Of a stretch of 64,000 nucleotides of DNA, positions 1 to 9,490 are shown piece by piece (position 1 is the first letter of the stretch; each line of letters opens with the position of its first letter). Source of the stretch: Synchiropus splendidus (lineage: Eukaryota; Chordata; Actinopteri; Syngnathiformes; Callionymidae); the NCBI RefSeq assembly GCF_027744825.2, contig NC_071340.1, positions 1,681,501-1,745,500 of the forward strand. Reading direction: 5' to 3'. The notes beneath the pieces are model-generated. The model was not told the DNA's origin. It did no database searches and saw only the letters and a list, made by a program, of their open reading frames with translations. The position numbers were made by a program, and so were the translations under genes.

Positions 1-483
1 ATCTTTTCTGTTGGAGAAGTAGGTAATTTTAAAATTAAGTGATTCATATATTATTATGATGGTGCCGAACACCCATATTAAGGTCATAAATTTAATCCTG
101 AGGTTTTCCTTATTCGCTTTCCCCCTCAGGTACTTTCGTGGCCAATACCTTAATCCTTAAGACATAAGCAGGTTGCCTAATTCAAACCTAGCTATACCAT
201 TTGTCCATTGACTTTTTTCCACTTTTCTTGCTTGGTGCCGTTTTCCTCCTCCGTCTTTCTGTCCCGTCCAGGGCACGCACAGATTCGTGCCTCAAAACAC
301 CTTCTCCCCAGCACGTTACCATCAGTGGTTTCCAGCGTAAGGATGGTGAGGATAGGCCGGCGATTCATGCCCCCCATGCATGAGCTGTTGCACATGTATG
401 ACAGCAAAATGGTCATATGGCGAGAGCCAAGCTGAGGCGGTTCATACGGCACAGTCACACTATGCCTCTTCGTGTTGGGGTCT
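1..483. other. Left-flank sequence without a supported gene
   Basis: Unique-looking sequence with mixed composition. A minus-strand open frame of 88 codons (192-458) is present, but its translation has no motif I recognise and it overlaps other open frames on both strands, so I do not call it a gene. In the orientation of the retroelement described to the right, this stretch lies downstream of the integrase remnant and is where a polypurine tract and 3' LTR would be expected. Pyrimidine-rich plus-strand runs near 118-126 and 240-250 could be read as purine tracts on the minus strand. No copy of the candidate LTR sequence (for example its TATA region) is visible here. Confidence 0.4.
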
Positions 484-870
484 TCATAATACAGTGCCAG
501 TTCTGCTTACCAAAAGTGGCCCACTAGGCGGCTCGCTTGGGACGGTGCTCATGCTTGTACTTTGCATCCCCAGACCAAATAAGGGCAAAAATGGCGCAGC
601 ACAAAGGACACAGTCACCAGGCTCATAGTTAGACCAACTAACACTGGTGGTGGGGTGAGTATAGGGCATAACAATCCCTTTTTTCCAGGAATGATTAACA
701 CCATCCCAGGCCATGACCAAAAGGCCATTATTTGGGAAGACTCGGTCGGGGAGCATCTTCACATAGTCCTCCCCAACCCCCTGAACCCAACCTGGCACAT
801 GGTCTCGGTCAGCTTCCATCCTGGTTTTTATACTTAAGTCGTAGTTGCTTGGGGTGGTACCTATGGCCAT
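484..870 (-). pseudogene. Unassigned open frame downstream of the integrase remnant
   Basis: A 128-codon minus-strand open frame that overlaps the last part of the integrase-like frame in a different reading frame. The translation is hydrophilic at the start, contains a Trp-Lys-Lys-Gly-Ile-Val segment in the middle, and ends in a Pro/Leu/Cys-rich stretch. The W-x-x-G-x-V pattern resembles short motifs in the region after the integrase core of retroelements, but that is weak. It may be the shifted continuation of the pol frame, an env or accessory remnant, or chance. The initiator Met is arbitrary. No signal peptide or clear membrane segment is evident. I do not assign a function. Confidence 0.3.
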
Positions 871-1280
871 CTTTACCCGTAAGTACGTTCCCTTCGACTT
901 TAACTATAGTGGTAGATTTTCCGGTGGCGAGTATCCACACCTCACTTCCCACCTTTAACAATACAGAGGGCTCGCGAGAGTGGGCAGGGGTAGAACCCCG
1001 TAACTTGGGGAGACTGAGTTGTTGGTTAATGGCAAAGAGGTTTTCAGGTAAGTGCCATCTGTGCTTATACAGTAGTATTTGTGATTTTGCCGCGCGTACT
1101 GCGCGTTCCGCGGACTCCGTTAGTGTTGGATTGATGCGGGATGGATAAGACATGTCGTATCCCTTCCTGCTCCAACCATGAACGAAAGTGCTTGGAAGTG
1201 CACACGGCGGCATTATCCATGGAAGCTCTTCTCGTAAGAGCTCCACCACTTTTTGGCACAACCTCTTTGCTCATTTCCAT
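809..1280 (-). pseudogene. Frameshifted retroelement integrase remnant (pol 3' end)
   Basis: Integrase-like sequence is split between two overlapping minus-strand frames. In the frame opening at 1280, residues from about 22 read DNAAVCTSKHF, then a G-I-x-H-x-x-S-x-P stretch and SIPHQSNTNG, which resembles the second catalytic Asp region and the P-x-x-x-x-x-N-G block of retroviral/Ty3-type integrase cores. The D lies near 1217. The frame opening at 1261 has KVVELLREEL before that point and ESAERAVRAAKS after it (E near 1117), resembling the catalytic Glu helix. Its last 50 residues (VGSEVWILATG and YHPKQLRLKY) look like the C-terminal domain following the core. At least two frameshifts are therefore needed and the gene is broken. 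The upstream catalytic Asp, zinc finger, RNase H and reverse transcriptase are not seen. Ty3/Gypsy-like origin is the best guess. Confidence 0.6.
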
Positions 1281-1712
1281 TTTTCAATCTCAGTCAAATT
1301 ATTTTTAAGGAATTCACTTTACCGGCTATGAACAGTTTCCCGAACTATGCCGCTGCTTCCTGCTGCAGTTCCCCAGTTGTCCTTAGCGGACTCTTTACCA
1401 TGGGGTGCCCGTTATAAGGCCTCACGGGACTTTTTGCTGTACTTCTGTATTCCAGCTATATTATATAGTTGTACTACAATTACCTTAATACTTTAACTAT
1501 CCTGCTTGGGGTGATCAGTCCCAAGGGACAGTCTTTCGGTAAATTGTAGAGTCAACACGATCGTACGTTGTCGAGTGATAGAGCCTGAATCTTTCTCTTT
1601 GATTCAAAACTCAGAGATTGTAGGATCCATCTATTCACTACCGAACTTTTCCCGCCAGAATTTTAATCTGTGGTCCAGTTACTCACAAATAGATTGTACG
1701 TTTTTCAATCAT
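1281..1712. other. Non-coding stretch between primer binding site and integrase remnant
   Basis: About 430 bp with stops in every frame I examined and no recognisable motif. In the minus-strand retroelement this is where the untranslated leader and the gag, protease, reverse transcriptase and RNase H genes should lie. It is far too short to hold them, so those genes were deleted or the two parts come from different insertions. A few minus-strand codons directly upstream of the integrase remnant could be decayed integrase sequence, but I cannot show it. Confidence 0.45.
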
Positions 1713-1730
1713 GTCCCTGTTCGGGCGCCA
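1713..1730 (-). other. Retroelement primer binding site, tRNA-Lys(UUU) type
   Basis: On the plus strand these 18 bases are GTCCCTGTTCGGGCGCCA, identical to the last 18 nucleotides of mature metazoan tRNA-Lys(UUU), including the CCA that is not encoded in eukaryotic tRNA genes. The minus strand therefore carries a perfect primer binding site starting TGGCGCC. Retroviruses and many LTR retrotransposons place this site directly after the 5' LTR. Here the next plus-strand bases (1731 on) start TGTCG, as expected for an LTR end in reverse orientation. A tRNA gene is excluded because the sequence to the left does not continue as a tRNA. The orientation agrees with the integrase remnant. Confidence 0.85.
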
Positions 1731-2310
1731 TGTCGTCGGGTTTAGGTTTTCAAGGTCTTGTGTACAAGGCGATTAGCTATAACATAAGCCGTCCCTAGTT
1801 CCGAGCACACTACCTCCCTTTGCCTCTCTGGTAAAGGGCCCCTCGGTTGGTCAACTCAGTCAGCCTCTTGTTGCGGACACGGTTCTAAGACTATAATAAG
1901 CATATCAACTATACCTTATTATATTAGTGAGTAGTGTCGGCGCTTCACTGAGCGGGTTATTTAATTAGCCCGACCTGTTAAAAAACAGGTTCTTGACCTT
2001 ACAATGCTACACCTCTTACCGTAGTCTCTTTACTTAACTTCGTTTAGGGACTCATGATCGGATCCTAAATCCATTCCTTTCAAATAACATTTTCCCCATA
2101 AATGCCTAAAACTACCACCTAATCATTGACACAATAATTCAGGATGGAATAATGCTACCATGTGAGACACTCATTAAATGTGCAACAGGAGGAAATCAAA
2201 CAATAACTCACCTATAACCCAATTGATGGTAGTAGGTAGGAGCCAGTTGATTCTTTAGTAGTCAGGGATCAACGCCGTTGTGCCTTTTCAGTACTTAATT
2301 CGTACTCAAT

Positions 2311-2316
2311 TTTATT
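2311..2316 (-). terminator. Possible polyadenylation signal AATAAA
   Basis: Plus-strand TTTATT reads AATAAA on the minus strand, about 575 bp downstream of the TATA box in the candidate LTR orientation. An LTR needs such a signal near the R/U5 border. AATAAA is common by chance in this AT-rich segment and no clear GT-rich downstream element is evident, so this is weak. Confidence 0.2.
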
Positions 2317-2411
2317 TTGTTTTTTGTCACAAAAATGTTTCTTCAAAAAATTAATAAAAGAATAGTAAAAACAGCAAAGTCAACCAAAAACAATAAAATC
2401 CATAAACTCAA

Positions 2412-2469
2412 GGGTATTGCCAGACGCTGATACCCAACAATATCAAAAGTACCGCCAGACGCTGGTACT
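2412..2469. repeat. Twin hairpin, 35-bp direct repeat with varied stems
   Basis: The 10-base core GCCAGACGCT occurs at 2419-2428 and 2454-2463. The first is enclosed by GGGTAT (2412-2417) and ATACCC (2430-2435), the second by AGTACC (2448-2453) and GGTACT (2464-2469). Both can fold into 6-bp hairpins. The loops are conserved while the stems differ in a pairing-preserving way. This suggests structural conservation or independent palindromic flanks; its function is unknown. Confidence 0.6.
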
Positions 2470-2472
2470 AGT

Positions 2473-2719
2473 ACATATACTTCAAAAACCATATAATCAA
2501 AAATACTTCAAAAACCGTATAATTAAAAATACTTCAAAACTATATAATCAAAAATACTTCAATAACCGTGTAATTAAAAATACTTCAAAACCATATAATC
2601 AAAAATACTTCAATAACCGTATAATTAAAAATACTTCAAAACCATATAATCAAAAATACTTCAAAGACCGTATAATTAAAAATACTTCAAATTCATATAA
2701 TCAAAAATACTTCAATAAA
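2473..2719. repeat. AT-rich minisatellite, 25/26-bp half-units
   Basis: About nine to ten tandem half-units alternate between a form with ATAATCAAAAATACTTC and one with ATAATTAAAAATACTTC, separated by short AACC(A/G)T-type joints. The alternation gives a 51-bp double unit present nearly five times. A 103-codon plus-strand open frame (2417-2728) is only a translation of this repeat (17-residue period rich in Asn, Lys, Tyr) and is not called as a gene. The repeat lies inside the candidate LTR. Confidence 0.85.
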
Positions 2720-2819
2720 AAGGATTAATTCAAAAATAGTAAGAGAGAAATAAAAGATGAGTTAAAATCAAATGGTCCGAGAGCAAACAGCAAGAGCACC
2801 GTCCCAAGATAAGATAAAA

Positions 2820-2825
2820 ACTTAC
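2820..2825 (-). promoter_or_regulatory. Splice-donor-like GTAAGT downstream of the TATA box
   Basis: The minus strand reads GCC|GTAAGT, a perfect intron-side donor consensus, about 65 bases downstream of the TATA box on the same strand. With transcription starting about 30 bases after the TATA this would define a short first exon. It could be a subgenomic splice donor of the retroelement or a chance hexamer. Confidence 0.2.
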
Positions 2826-2886
2826 GGCGGACAAACGCGGGCGAAGATCCAAAAAGAGCAAGAACTCAGGGTCACATCTCCGAGCG

Positions 2887-2894
2887 CTTATATA
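2887..2894 (-). promoter_or_regulatory. TATA box TATATAAG on the minus strand
   Basis: A perfect TATATAAG on the minus strand, in the orientation of the integrase remnant and primer binding site. It is preceded by a moderately GC-richer stretch and followed by a segment without long AT runs, which is typical of a promoter. It would sit about 535 bp inside the candidate LTR, a reasonable U3 length. Confidence 0.4.
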
Positions 2895-3295
2895 GCCACA
2901 CACGGCTTTGAAGACATGCCGACATCCGTTTTCTCACGCCAAGCCAATTAGTCATATCTATAACTTATCTTGTTTTTTCTCCAGGTGGCCTTTTGAAGTC
3001 CTTCCCTCAAAAGGATTCATGTTCGGTGATAGATCATATTAGTGTCAATTGCGTCAGCACTTACATCATTTTTTACGTCACTGATGCCCGGTTCACCATA
3101 TTAGGTCAGTACATCCACTCCATTTTGTCAGCACGTGCGCACAAGTTCAAACTAAGTTCAAGATGGCCACTTTCTCATGACTTCAAACGAGCGCGCCTTC
3201 AAGGTCATTTTCAGATCCAAGCACACAGCTGTTCGTGAGTTCAAACGCGCATGATCAAAAGCATACAGGTTCACTAAAGTTCGAAACATTAAACA

Positions 3296-3389
3296 ATTAA
3301 TGATAAAAAATCAGAAACAATATCAAATATTATTTAGCAGGTCCATTAATGATAAAAACAGAAACAATATCAAATATTATTTAGCAGGT
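3296..3389. repeat. 49-bp tandem duplication beside the satellite junction
   Basis: The segment starting ATTAATGATAAAAA and ending TATTTAGCAGGT occurs at about 3296-3342 and again at 3345-3389, differing by a 2-base indel (AAAAAATCAG against AAAAACAG). It lies about 40 bp from the satellite. If the candidate LTR is real, this is in U3, where tandem enhancer duplications are common in retroelements. Confidence 0.8.
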
Positions 3390-3669
3390 TTTGATTATAA
3401 TATTTTCGAACTTCCAGTGTATACAACACCTCCCACTATAGCAGAAAAGGTCATTCTAGTAGTTGCACATCAAATCTAAGCTGTCTTGAAGTGTTTTTCT
3501 AAAGTTATCAACATTTTTATGTTTGGCGTTCCGGAACCCACCTTATCTCAGCCTGAAAACGCCTTTTACATATTTTGCCATAACTTTGCAGGGAAGCTTC
3601 AGAACATGAAATTTTAACATCCCACTATAGCAGAAAGGGTCTTTCTAGTAGTTGCACATCAAATCTAAG

Positions 3670-4130
3670 CTGTCTGAAGTGTTTTTCCAAAGTTCTCACA
3701 CATTTTTATGTTTGGCGTTTTGAAATCAACCTCATCTCAGGCTGAAAACGCAGTTTACGCATTGTGCCATGACTTTGCAGGGAAGCTTCAGAATATGAAA
3801 TTTTTACCTCCCACTATAGCAGAATGGGTCTTTCTAGTAGTTGCACATCAAATCTTAGCTGTCTGGAGTGTTTTTCCAAAGTTATAAACATTTTTATGTT
3901 TGGCGTTTTGAAATCAACCTCATCTCAGGCTGAAAACGCAGTTTACGCATTGTGCCATGACTTTGCAGGGAAGCTTCAGAATATGAAATTTTAACCTCCC
4001 ACTATAGCAGAATGGGTCTTTCTAGTAGTTGCACATCAAATCTTAGCTGTCTGGAGTGTTTTTCCAAAGTTCTCAACATTTTTATGTTTGGCGTTTTGAA
4101 ATCAACCTCATCTCAGGCTGAAAACGCGTT
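3670..4130 (+). repeat. Local amplification of one monomer type at the array edge
   Basis: Three successive monomers share the unusual string GTTTTGAAATCAACCTCATC (starts near 3717, 3905 and 4093, exactly 188 bp apart); the first two also share CATGACTTTGCAG. This marks a recent local duplication close to the array boundary. Confidence 0.7.
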
Positions 4131-4789
4131 TTACCAATTGTGCCATAACTTTGCAGGGAAGCTTCAGAACATGACATTTTAATCTCCCACTATAGCAGAA
4201 AGGGTCTTTCTAGTAGTTGCGCATCAAATCTAAGCTGTCGAAAGTGTTTTTCCAAAGTTATCAACATTTTTATGTTTGGCGTTTCGGAATCGACTTTATC
4301 TCAGGCTGAAATCGCGGTTTCTGCATTGTGCCATAACTTTGCAAGGAAGCTTCAGAACATGAAATTTTAACCTCCCACTATAGCAGAAAAGGTCATTCTA
4401 GTAGTTGCACATCAAATCTAAGCTGTCTTGAAGTGTTTTTCTAAAGTTATCAACATTTATATGTTTGGCATTCTGGAACCCACCTTATCTCAGCCCGAAA
4501 ACGCGTTTTACATATTTTGCCATAACTTTGCAGGGAAGCTTCAGAACATGAAATTTTCAGCTCCCACTGTAGCAGAAAGGGTCTTTCTAGTAGTTGCACA
4601 TAAAATCTAAGCTGTCTGAAGTGTTTTTCCAAAGTTATCAATATTTTTACGTTTGGCGTTCCGGAATCGACCTTATCTCAGGCTGAAAACGAGTTTCCTG
4701 CATTGTGGCATAACTTTGCAGGGAAGCTTCAGAACATGAAATTTTCACCTCTCACTGTAGCAGAAAGGGTCTTTCTAGTAGTTGCACAT

Positions 4790-5928
4790 CAAATCTAAGC
4801 TGTCTGACTTGTTTTTCCAAAGTTATCAACATTTTTATGTTTTGCCTTCTGGAACCCACCTTATCTCAGGCTGAAAACGCGTTTTCTGCATTGTGCCATA
4901 ACTTTGCAGGGAAGCTTCAGAACATGACATTTTCACCTCCCACTATAGCAGAAAGGGTCTTTCTAGTAGTTGCACATCAAATCTAAGCTGAATGAAGTGT
5001 TTTTCCAAAGATATCAACATTCTTAAGTTTGGCGTTCCGGAACCCACCTAATCTCAGCCTGAAAACGCGTTTTACATATTTTGCCATAACTTTGCAAGGA
5101 AGCTTCAGAATATGAAATTTTAACATCCCACTATAGCAGAAAGGGTATTTCTAGTAGTTGCACATCAAATCTAAGCTGTCTGTAGAGTTTTTCCAAAGTT
5201 ATCAACATTCTTATGTTTGGCGTTTCGGAATCAACCTTATCTCACGCTGAAAACGTGTTTTACGCATTGTGCCATAACTTTGCAGGAAAGCTTCAGAACA
5301 TGAAATTTTCAACTCCCACTATAGCAGAAAACGTCTTTCTAGTAGTTGCACATCAAATCTAAGCTGTCTGACTTGTTTTTCCAAAGTTATCAACATTTTT
5401 ATGTTTTGCCTTCTGGAACCCACCTTATCTCAGGCTGAAAACGCGTTTTCTGCATTTTGCCATAACTTTGCAGGGAAGCTTCAGAACATGACATTTTCAC
5501 CTCCCACTATAGCAGAAAGGGTCTTTCTAGTAGTTGCACATCAAATCAAAGCTGAATGAAGTGTTTTTCCAAAGATATCAACATTCTTAAGTTTGGCGTT
5601 CCGGAACCCACCTAATCTCAGCCTGAAAACGCGTTTTACATATTTTGCCATAACTTTGCAGGGAAGCTTCAGACTATGAAATTTTAACATCCCACTATAG
5701 CAGAAAGGGTATTTCTAGTAGTTGCACATCAAATCTAAGCTGTCTGTAGAGTTTTTCCAAAGTTATCAACATTCTTATGTTTGGCGTTTCGGAATCAACC
5801 TTATCTCACGCTGAAAACGTGTTTTACGCATTGTGCCATAACTTTGCAGGAAAGCTTCAGAACATGAAATTTTCAACTCCCACTATAGCAGAAAACGTCT
5901 TTCTAGTAGTTGCACATCAAATCTAAGC
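4790..5928 (+). repeat. Tandem duplication of a trimer (564 bp)
   Basis: Copies at about 4801-5364 and 5365-5928. Both contain TGTCTGACTTGTTTTTCC, then TATGTTTTGCCTTCTGG, then AAGATATCAACATTCTTAAG in the next monomer. The offset is exactly three monomers. Confidence 0.8.
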
Positions 5929-6644
5929 TGTCTGAAGTGTTTTTCCAAAGTTATCAATATTTTTATGTTTGGCGTTCCGGAATCGACCTTATCTCAGGCT
6001 GAAAACGCGTTTCCTGCATTGTGGCATAACTTTGCACGGAAGCTTCAGAAAATGAAATTTTCACCTCCCACTGAAGCAGAAAGGGTCTTTCTAGTAGTTG
6101 CACATCAAATCTAAGCTGTCTGAAGTGTTTTTCCAAAGTTATCAACATTTTTATGTTTGGCGTTCTGGAACCCACTTAATCTCAGGCTGAAAACGCGTTT
6201 TATGCATTGTGCCATAACTTTTCAGGGAAGCTTCAGAACATGAAATGTTCACCACCCACTATAGCAGATAGGGTCTTTCTAGTAGTTGCACATCAAATCT
6301 AAGCTGTCTGAAGTGTTTTTCCAAAGTTACCAACATTTTTATGTTTGGCGTTCTGGAACCCACCTTATCTCAGGCTGAAAACGCGTTTTCTGCATTGTGC
6401 CATAACTTTGCAGGGAGACTTCAGAACATGAAGTTTTCTCCTCCCACAATAGCAGAAAGGGTATTTCTAGTAGTTGCACATCAAATCTAAGCTGTCTGAA
6501 GTGTTTTTCCAAAGTTATCAACATTTTTATGTTTGGCGTTCCGGAATCCACCTTATCTCAGGCTGAAAACACGATTTACGCATTCTGCCATAACTTTGCA
6601 GGGAAGCTTCAGAACATGAAATTTTCATATCCCATTATAGCAGA

Positions 6645-7085
6645 TAGGGTCTTTCTAGTAGTTGCACATCAAATCTAAGCTGTCGAAAGTGTTTTTCCAA
6701 AGTTATCAACATTTTTATGTTTGGCGTTTCGGAATCGACTTTATCTCAGGCTGAAATCGCGGTTTCTGCATTGTGCCATAACTTTGCAAGGAAGCTTCAG
6801 AACATGAAATTTTAACCTCCCACTATAGCAGAAAAGGTCATTCTAGTAGTTGCACATCAAATCTAAGCTGTCTTGAAGTGTTTTTCTAAAGTTATCAACA
6901 TTTATATGTTTGGCATTCTGGAACCCACCTTATCTCAGCCCGAAAACGCGTTTTACATATTTTGCCATAACTTTGCAGGGAAGCTTCAGAACATGAAATT
7001 TTCAGCTCCCACTGTAGCAGAAAGGGTCTTTCTAGTAGTTGCACATAAAATCTAAGCTGTCTGAAGTGTTTTTCCAAAGTTATCA
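6645..7085 (+). repeat. Displaced copy of the 4200-4640 block
   Basis: Nearly identical to 4200-4640 at an offset of 2445 bp (13 monomers plus 1 bp). Both contain CTGTCGAAAGTGTTTTTCC, GGCGTTTCGGAATCGACTTT, GAAATCGCGGTTTCTGC and the rare TCAACATTTATATGTTTGGC. Homology stops at about 4640/7085, where the right copy has a 2-bp deletion (ATTTTTGTTTGG). Confidence 0.75.
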
Positions 7086-8794
7086 ACATTTTTGTTTGGC
7101 GTTCTGGAACCCACCTTATCTCTGGCTGAAAACGCGTTTTCTGCATTGTGCCATAACTTTGCAGGGAGACTTCAGAACATGAAATTTTCTCCTCCCACTA
7201 TAGCAGAAAGGTTATTTCTAGTAGTTGCACATCTAATCTAAGCTGTCTGAAGTGTATTTCCAAAGTTATCAACATTTTTATGTTTGGCGTTCTGGTACCC
7301 ACGCAATCTCAGGCTGAAAACGCGTTTTCAGCATTGTGCCATAACTTTGCAGGGAAGCTTTAGAACATGAAATGTTCACCTCCCACTAGAGCAGAAAGGG
7401 TATTTCTAGTAGTTGCACATCAAATCTAAGCTGTCTGAAGAGTTTTTCGAAAGTTTTCATCATTTTTATGTTTGGTGTTCCTGAATCGACCTTATCTCAG
7501 GCCGAAAACGCGTTTTCAGAATTGTGCCATAACTTTGCAGGGAAGCTTCAGAACATAAAAATTTCACCTCCCACTATAGCAGAAAGGGTCTTTCTAGTAG
7601 TTGCACATCAAATCAAAGCTGTATGAAGTGTTTTTCCAAAGTTATCAACACTTTTATGTTTGGCGTTCCGGAATCGACCTTATCTCAGGCTGAAAACACC
7701 ATTTAAGCATTCTGCCATAACTTTGCAGGGAAGCTTCAGAACATGAAATTTTCATATCCCACTATCGCAGAAAGGGTCTTTCTAGTACTTGCACATCAAA
7801 TCTAAGCTGTCTGAAGTGTTTTTCCAAAGTTATCAACATTTTTATGTTTGGCGTTCCGGAATCGACCTTATCTCAGGCTAAAAACGCGTTTTCTGCATTG
7901 TGCCATAACTTTGCAGGGAAGCTTCAGAACATGAAATTTTAACGTCCCACTATAGCAGAATCGGTCATTCGAGTAGTTGCACATCAAATCTTAGCTGTCT
8001 GAAGTGTTTTTCCAAAGTTATCAACATTCTTATGTTTGACGTTCCGGAACCCACCTAATCTCAGCCTTAAAACGCGTTTTACATATTTTGCCATAACTTT
8101 GCAGGGAAGCTTCAGAACATGAAATGTTCACCTCCCACTATAGCAGATAGGGTCTTTCTAGTAGTTGCACATCAAATCTAAGCTGTCTGAAGTGTTTTTC
8201 CAAAGTTATCAGCATTTTTATGTTTGGCGTTCTGGAACCCACCTTATCTCAGGCTGAAAACGCGTTTTCTGCATTGTGCCAAAACTTTGCAGGGAAGCTT
8301 CAGAACATGAAATTTTAACCTCCCACTATAGCAGAAAGGGTATTTCTAGTAGTTGCACATCAAATCTAAGCTGTCTGAAGTGTTTTTCGAAAGTTTTCAA
8401 CATTTTTATGTTTGGTGTTCCTGAATCGACCTCATCGCAGGCCGAAGACGCGTTTTCTGCATTGTGCCGTAACTTTTCAGGGAAGCTTCAGAACATGAAA
8501 TGTTCGCCTCCCACTATAGCAGAAAGGGTCTTTCTAGTAGTTGCACATCATATCTAACCTGTCTGGAATGTTTTTCCAAAGTTATCAACATTTTTATGTT
8601 TGGTGTTCCTGAATCGACCTTATCTCAGGCTGAACACGCGTTTTCTGCATTGTGCCATAACTTTGGAGGGAAGCTTCAGGACATGAAATTTTCACCTCCC
8701 ACTATAGCAGAAAGGGTCTTTCTAGTAGTTGCACATCAAATCTAAGCTGTCTGAAGTGTTTTTCGAAAGTTATCAACATTTTTATGTTTGGCGT

Positions 8795-9490
8795 TCCGGA
8801 ATCGACCTTATCTCAGGATGAAAAATCGTTTTCTGCATTGTCCCATAACTTTGCAGGGAAGCTTCAGAACATGAAATTTTGACCTCCCAATATAGCAGAA
8901 AGGGTCTTTCTAGTAGATGCACAACAAATCTAAGCTTTCTGAAGTGTTTTTCGAAAGTTATCAACATTTTTATGTTTGGCGTTCCGGAACCCACCTTATC
9001 TCAGGCTGAAAACAGGTTTTCTGCATTGTGCCATAACTTTGCAGGGAAGCTACAGAACATTAAATTTTCACGTCCCATTATAGCAGAAAGGGTCTTTCTA
9101 GTAGTTGCACATCAAATCTAAGCTGTCTGAAGCATTTTTCGAAAGTTATCAACATTTTTATAGTTGCGTTCCGGAATCAACCTTATCTCAGGATGAAAAA
9201 TCGTTTTCTGCATTGTCCCATAACTTTGCAGGGAAGCTTCAGAACATGAAATTTTGACCTCCCAATATAGCAGAAAGGGTCTTTCTAGTAGATGCACAAC
9301 AAATCTAAGCTGTCTGAAGTGTTTTTCGAAAGTTATTAACATTTTTATGTTTGCCGTTCCGGAACCCACCTTATCTCAGGCTGAAAACAGGTTTTCTGCA
9401 TTGTGCCATAACTTTGCAGGGAAGCTACAGAACATTAAATTTTCACGTCCCACTATAGCAGAGAGGGTCTTTCTAGTAGTTGCACATCAA
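8795..9490 (+). repeat. Dimer duplication (375 bp)
   Basis: The dimer marked by CAGGATGAAAAATCGTTTTC followed by TAGTAGATGCACAACAAATC and GAAAACAGGTTTTCTGC occurs twice in a row (first marker near 8815 and 9190). One T/A-rich indel makes the offset 375 instead of 376. Confidence 0.75.

Larger units (their letters stand above)
1731..3428 (-). mobile_element. Candidate 5' LTR of a minus-strand retroelement
   Basis: Seen: the segment begins TGTCGT directly next to the primer binding site and ends CAACA at the exact point where satellite sequence starts. Its ends form an imperfect short inverted repeat (TGTCGT against TGTTGT). Known: LTRs run TG...CA and the 5' LTR abuts the primer binding site. 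Inferred: the LTR is about 1.7 kb and its U3 end joins the satellite. A shorter alternative ends at CCGACA (2919-2924, 5-bp perfect inverted repeat), but the TATA box would then sit almost at the U3 edge. The segment contains an AT-rich minisatellite, a twin hairpin, a 49-bp duplication and a plus-strand TTACGTCACTGA site (about 3073-3084) resembling a CRE/AP-1 element. An 81-codon plus-strand open frame at 2993-3238 has no recognisable content. The partner LTR is not in the window, so the boundary is not proven. Confidence 0.5.

Noticed and set aside
192..458. 88-codon minus-strand open frame as a gene
   Set aside because: No recognisable motif, overlapping frames on the other strand, and a location in decayed retroelement surroundings.
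1713..1730. tRNA-Lys gene fragment
   Set aside because: The match includes the post-transcriptional CCA and stops after 18 nt; the sequence to the left is not tRNA-like. A primer binding site explains it better.
2417..2728. 103-codon plus-strand open frame rich in Asn, Lys and Tyr
   Set aside because: It is a translation of the AT-rich 51-bp minisatellite.
2919..2924. CCGACA as the LTR end
   Set aside because: It gives a 5-bp inverted repeat with TGTCG at 1731, but a given 5-mer is expected by chance in this length and the TATA box would be almost at the U3 edge. It is kept only as an alternative to the satellite junction.
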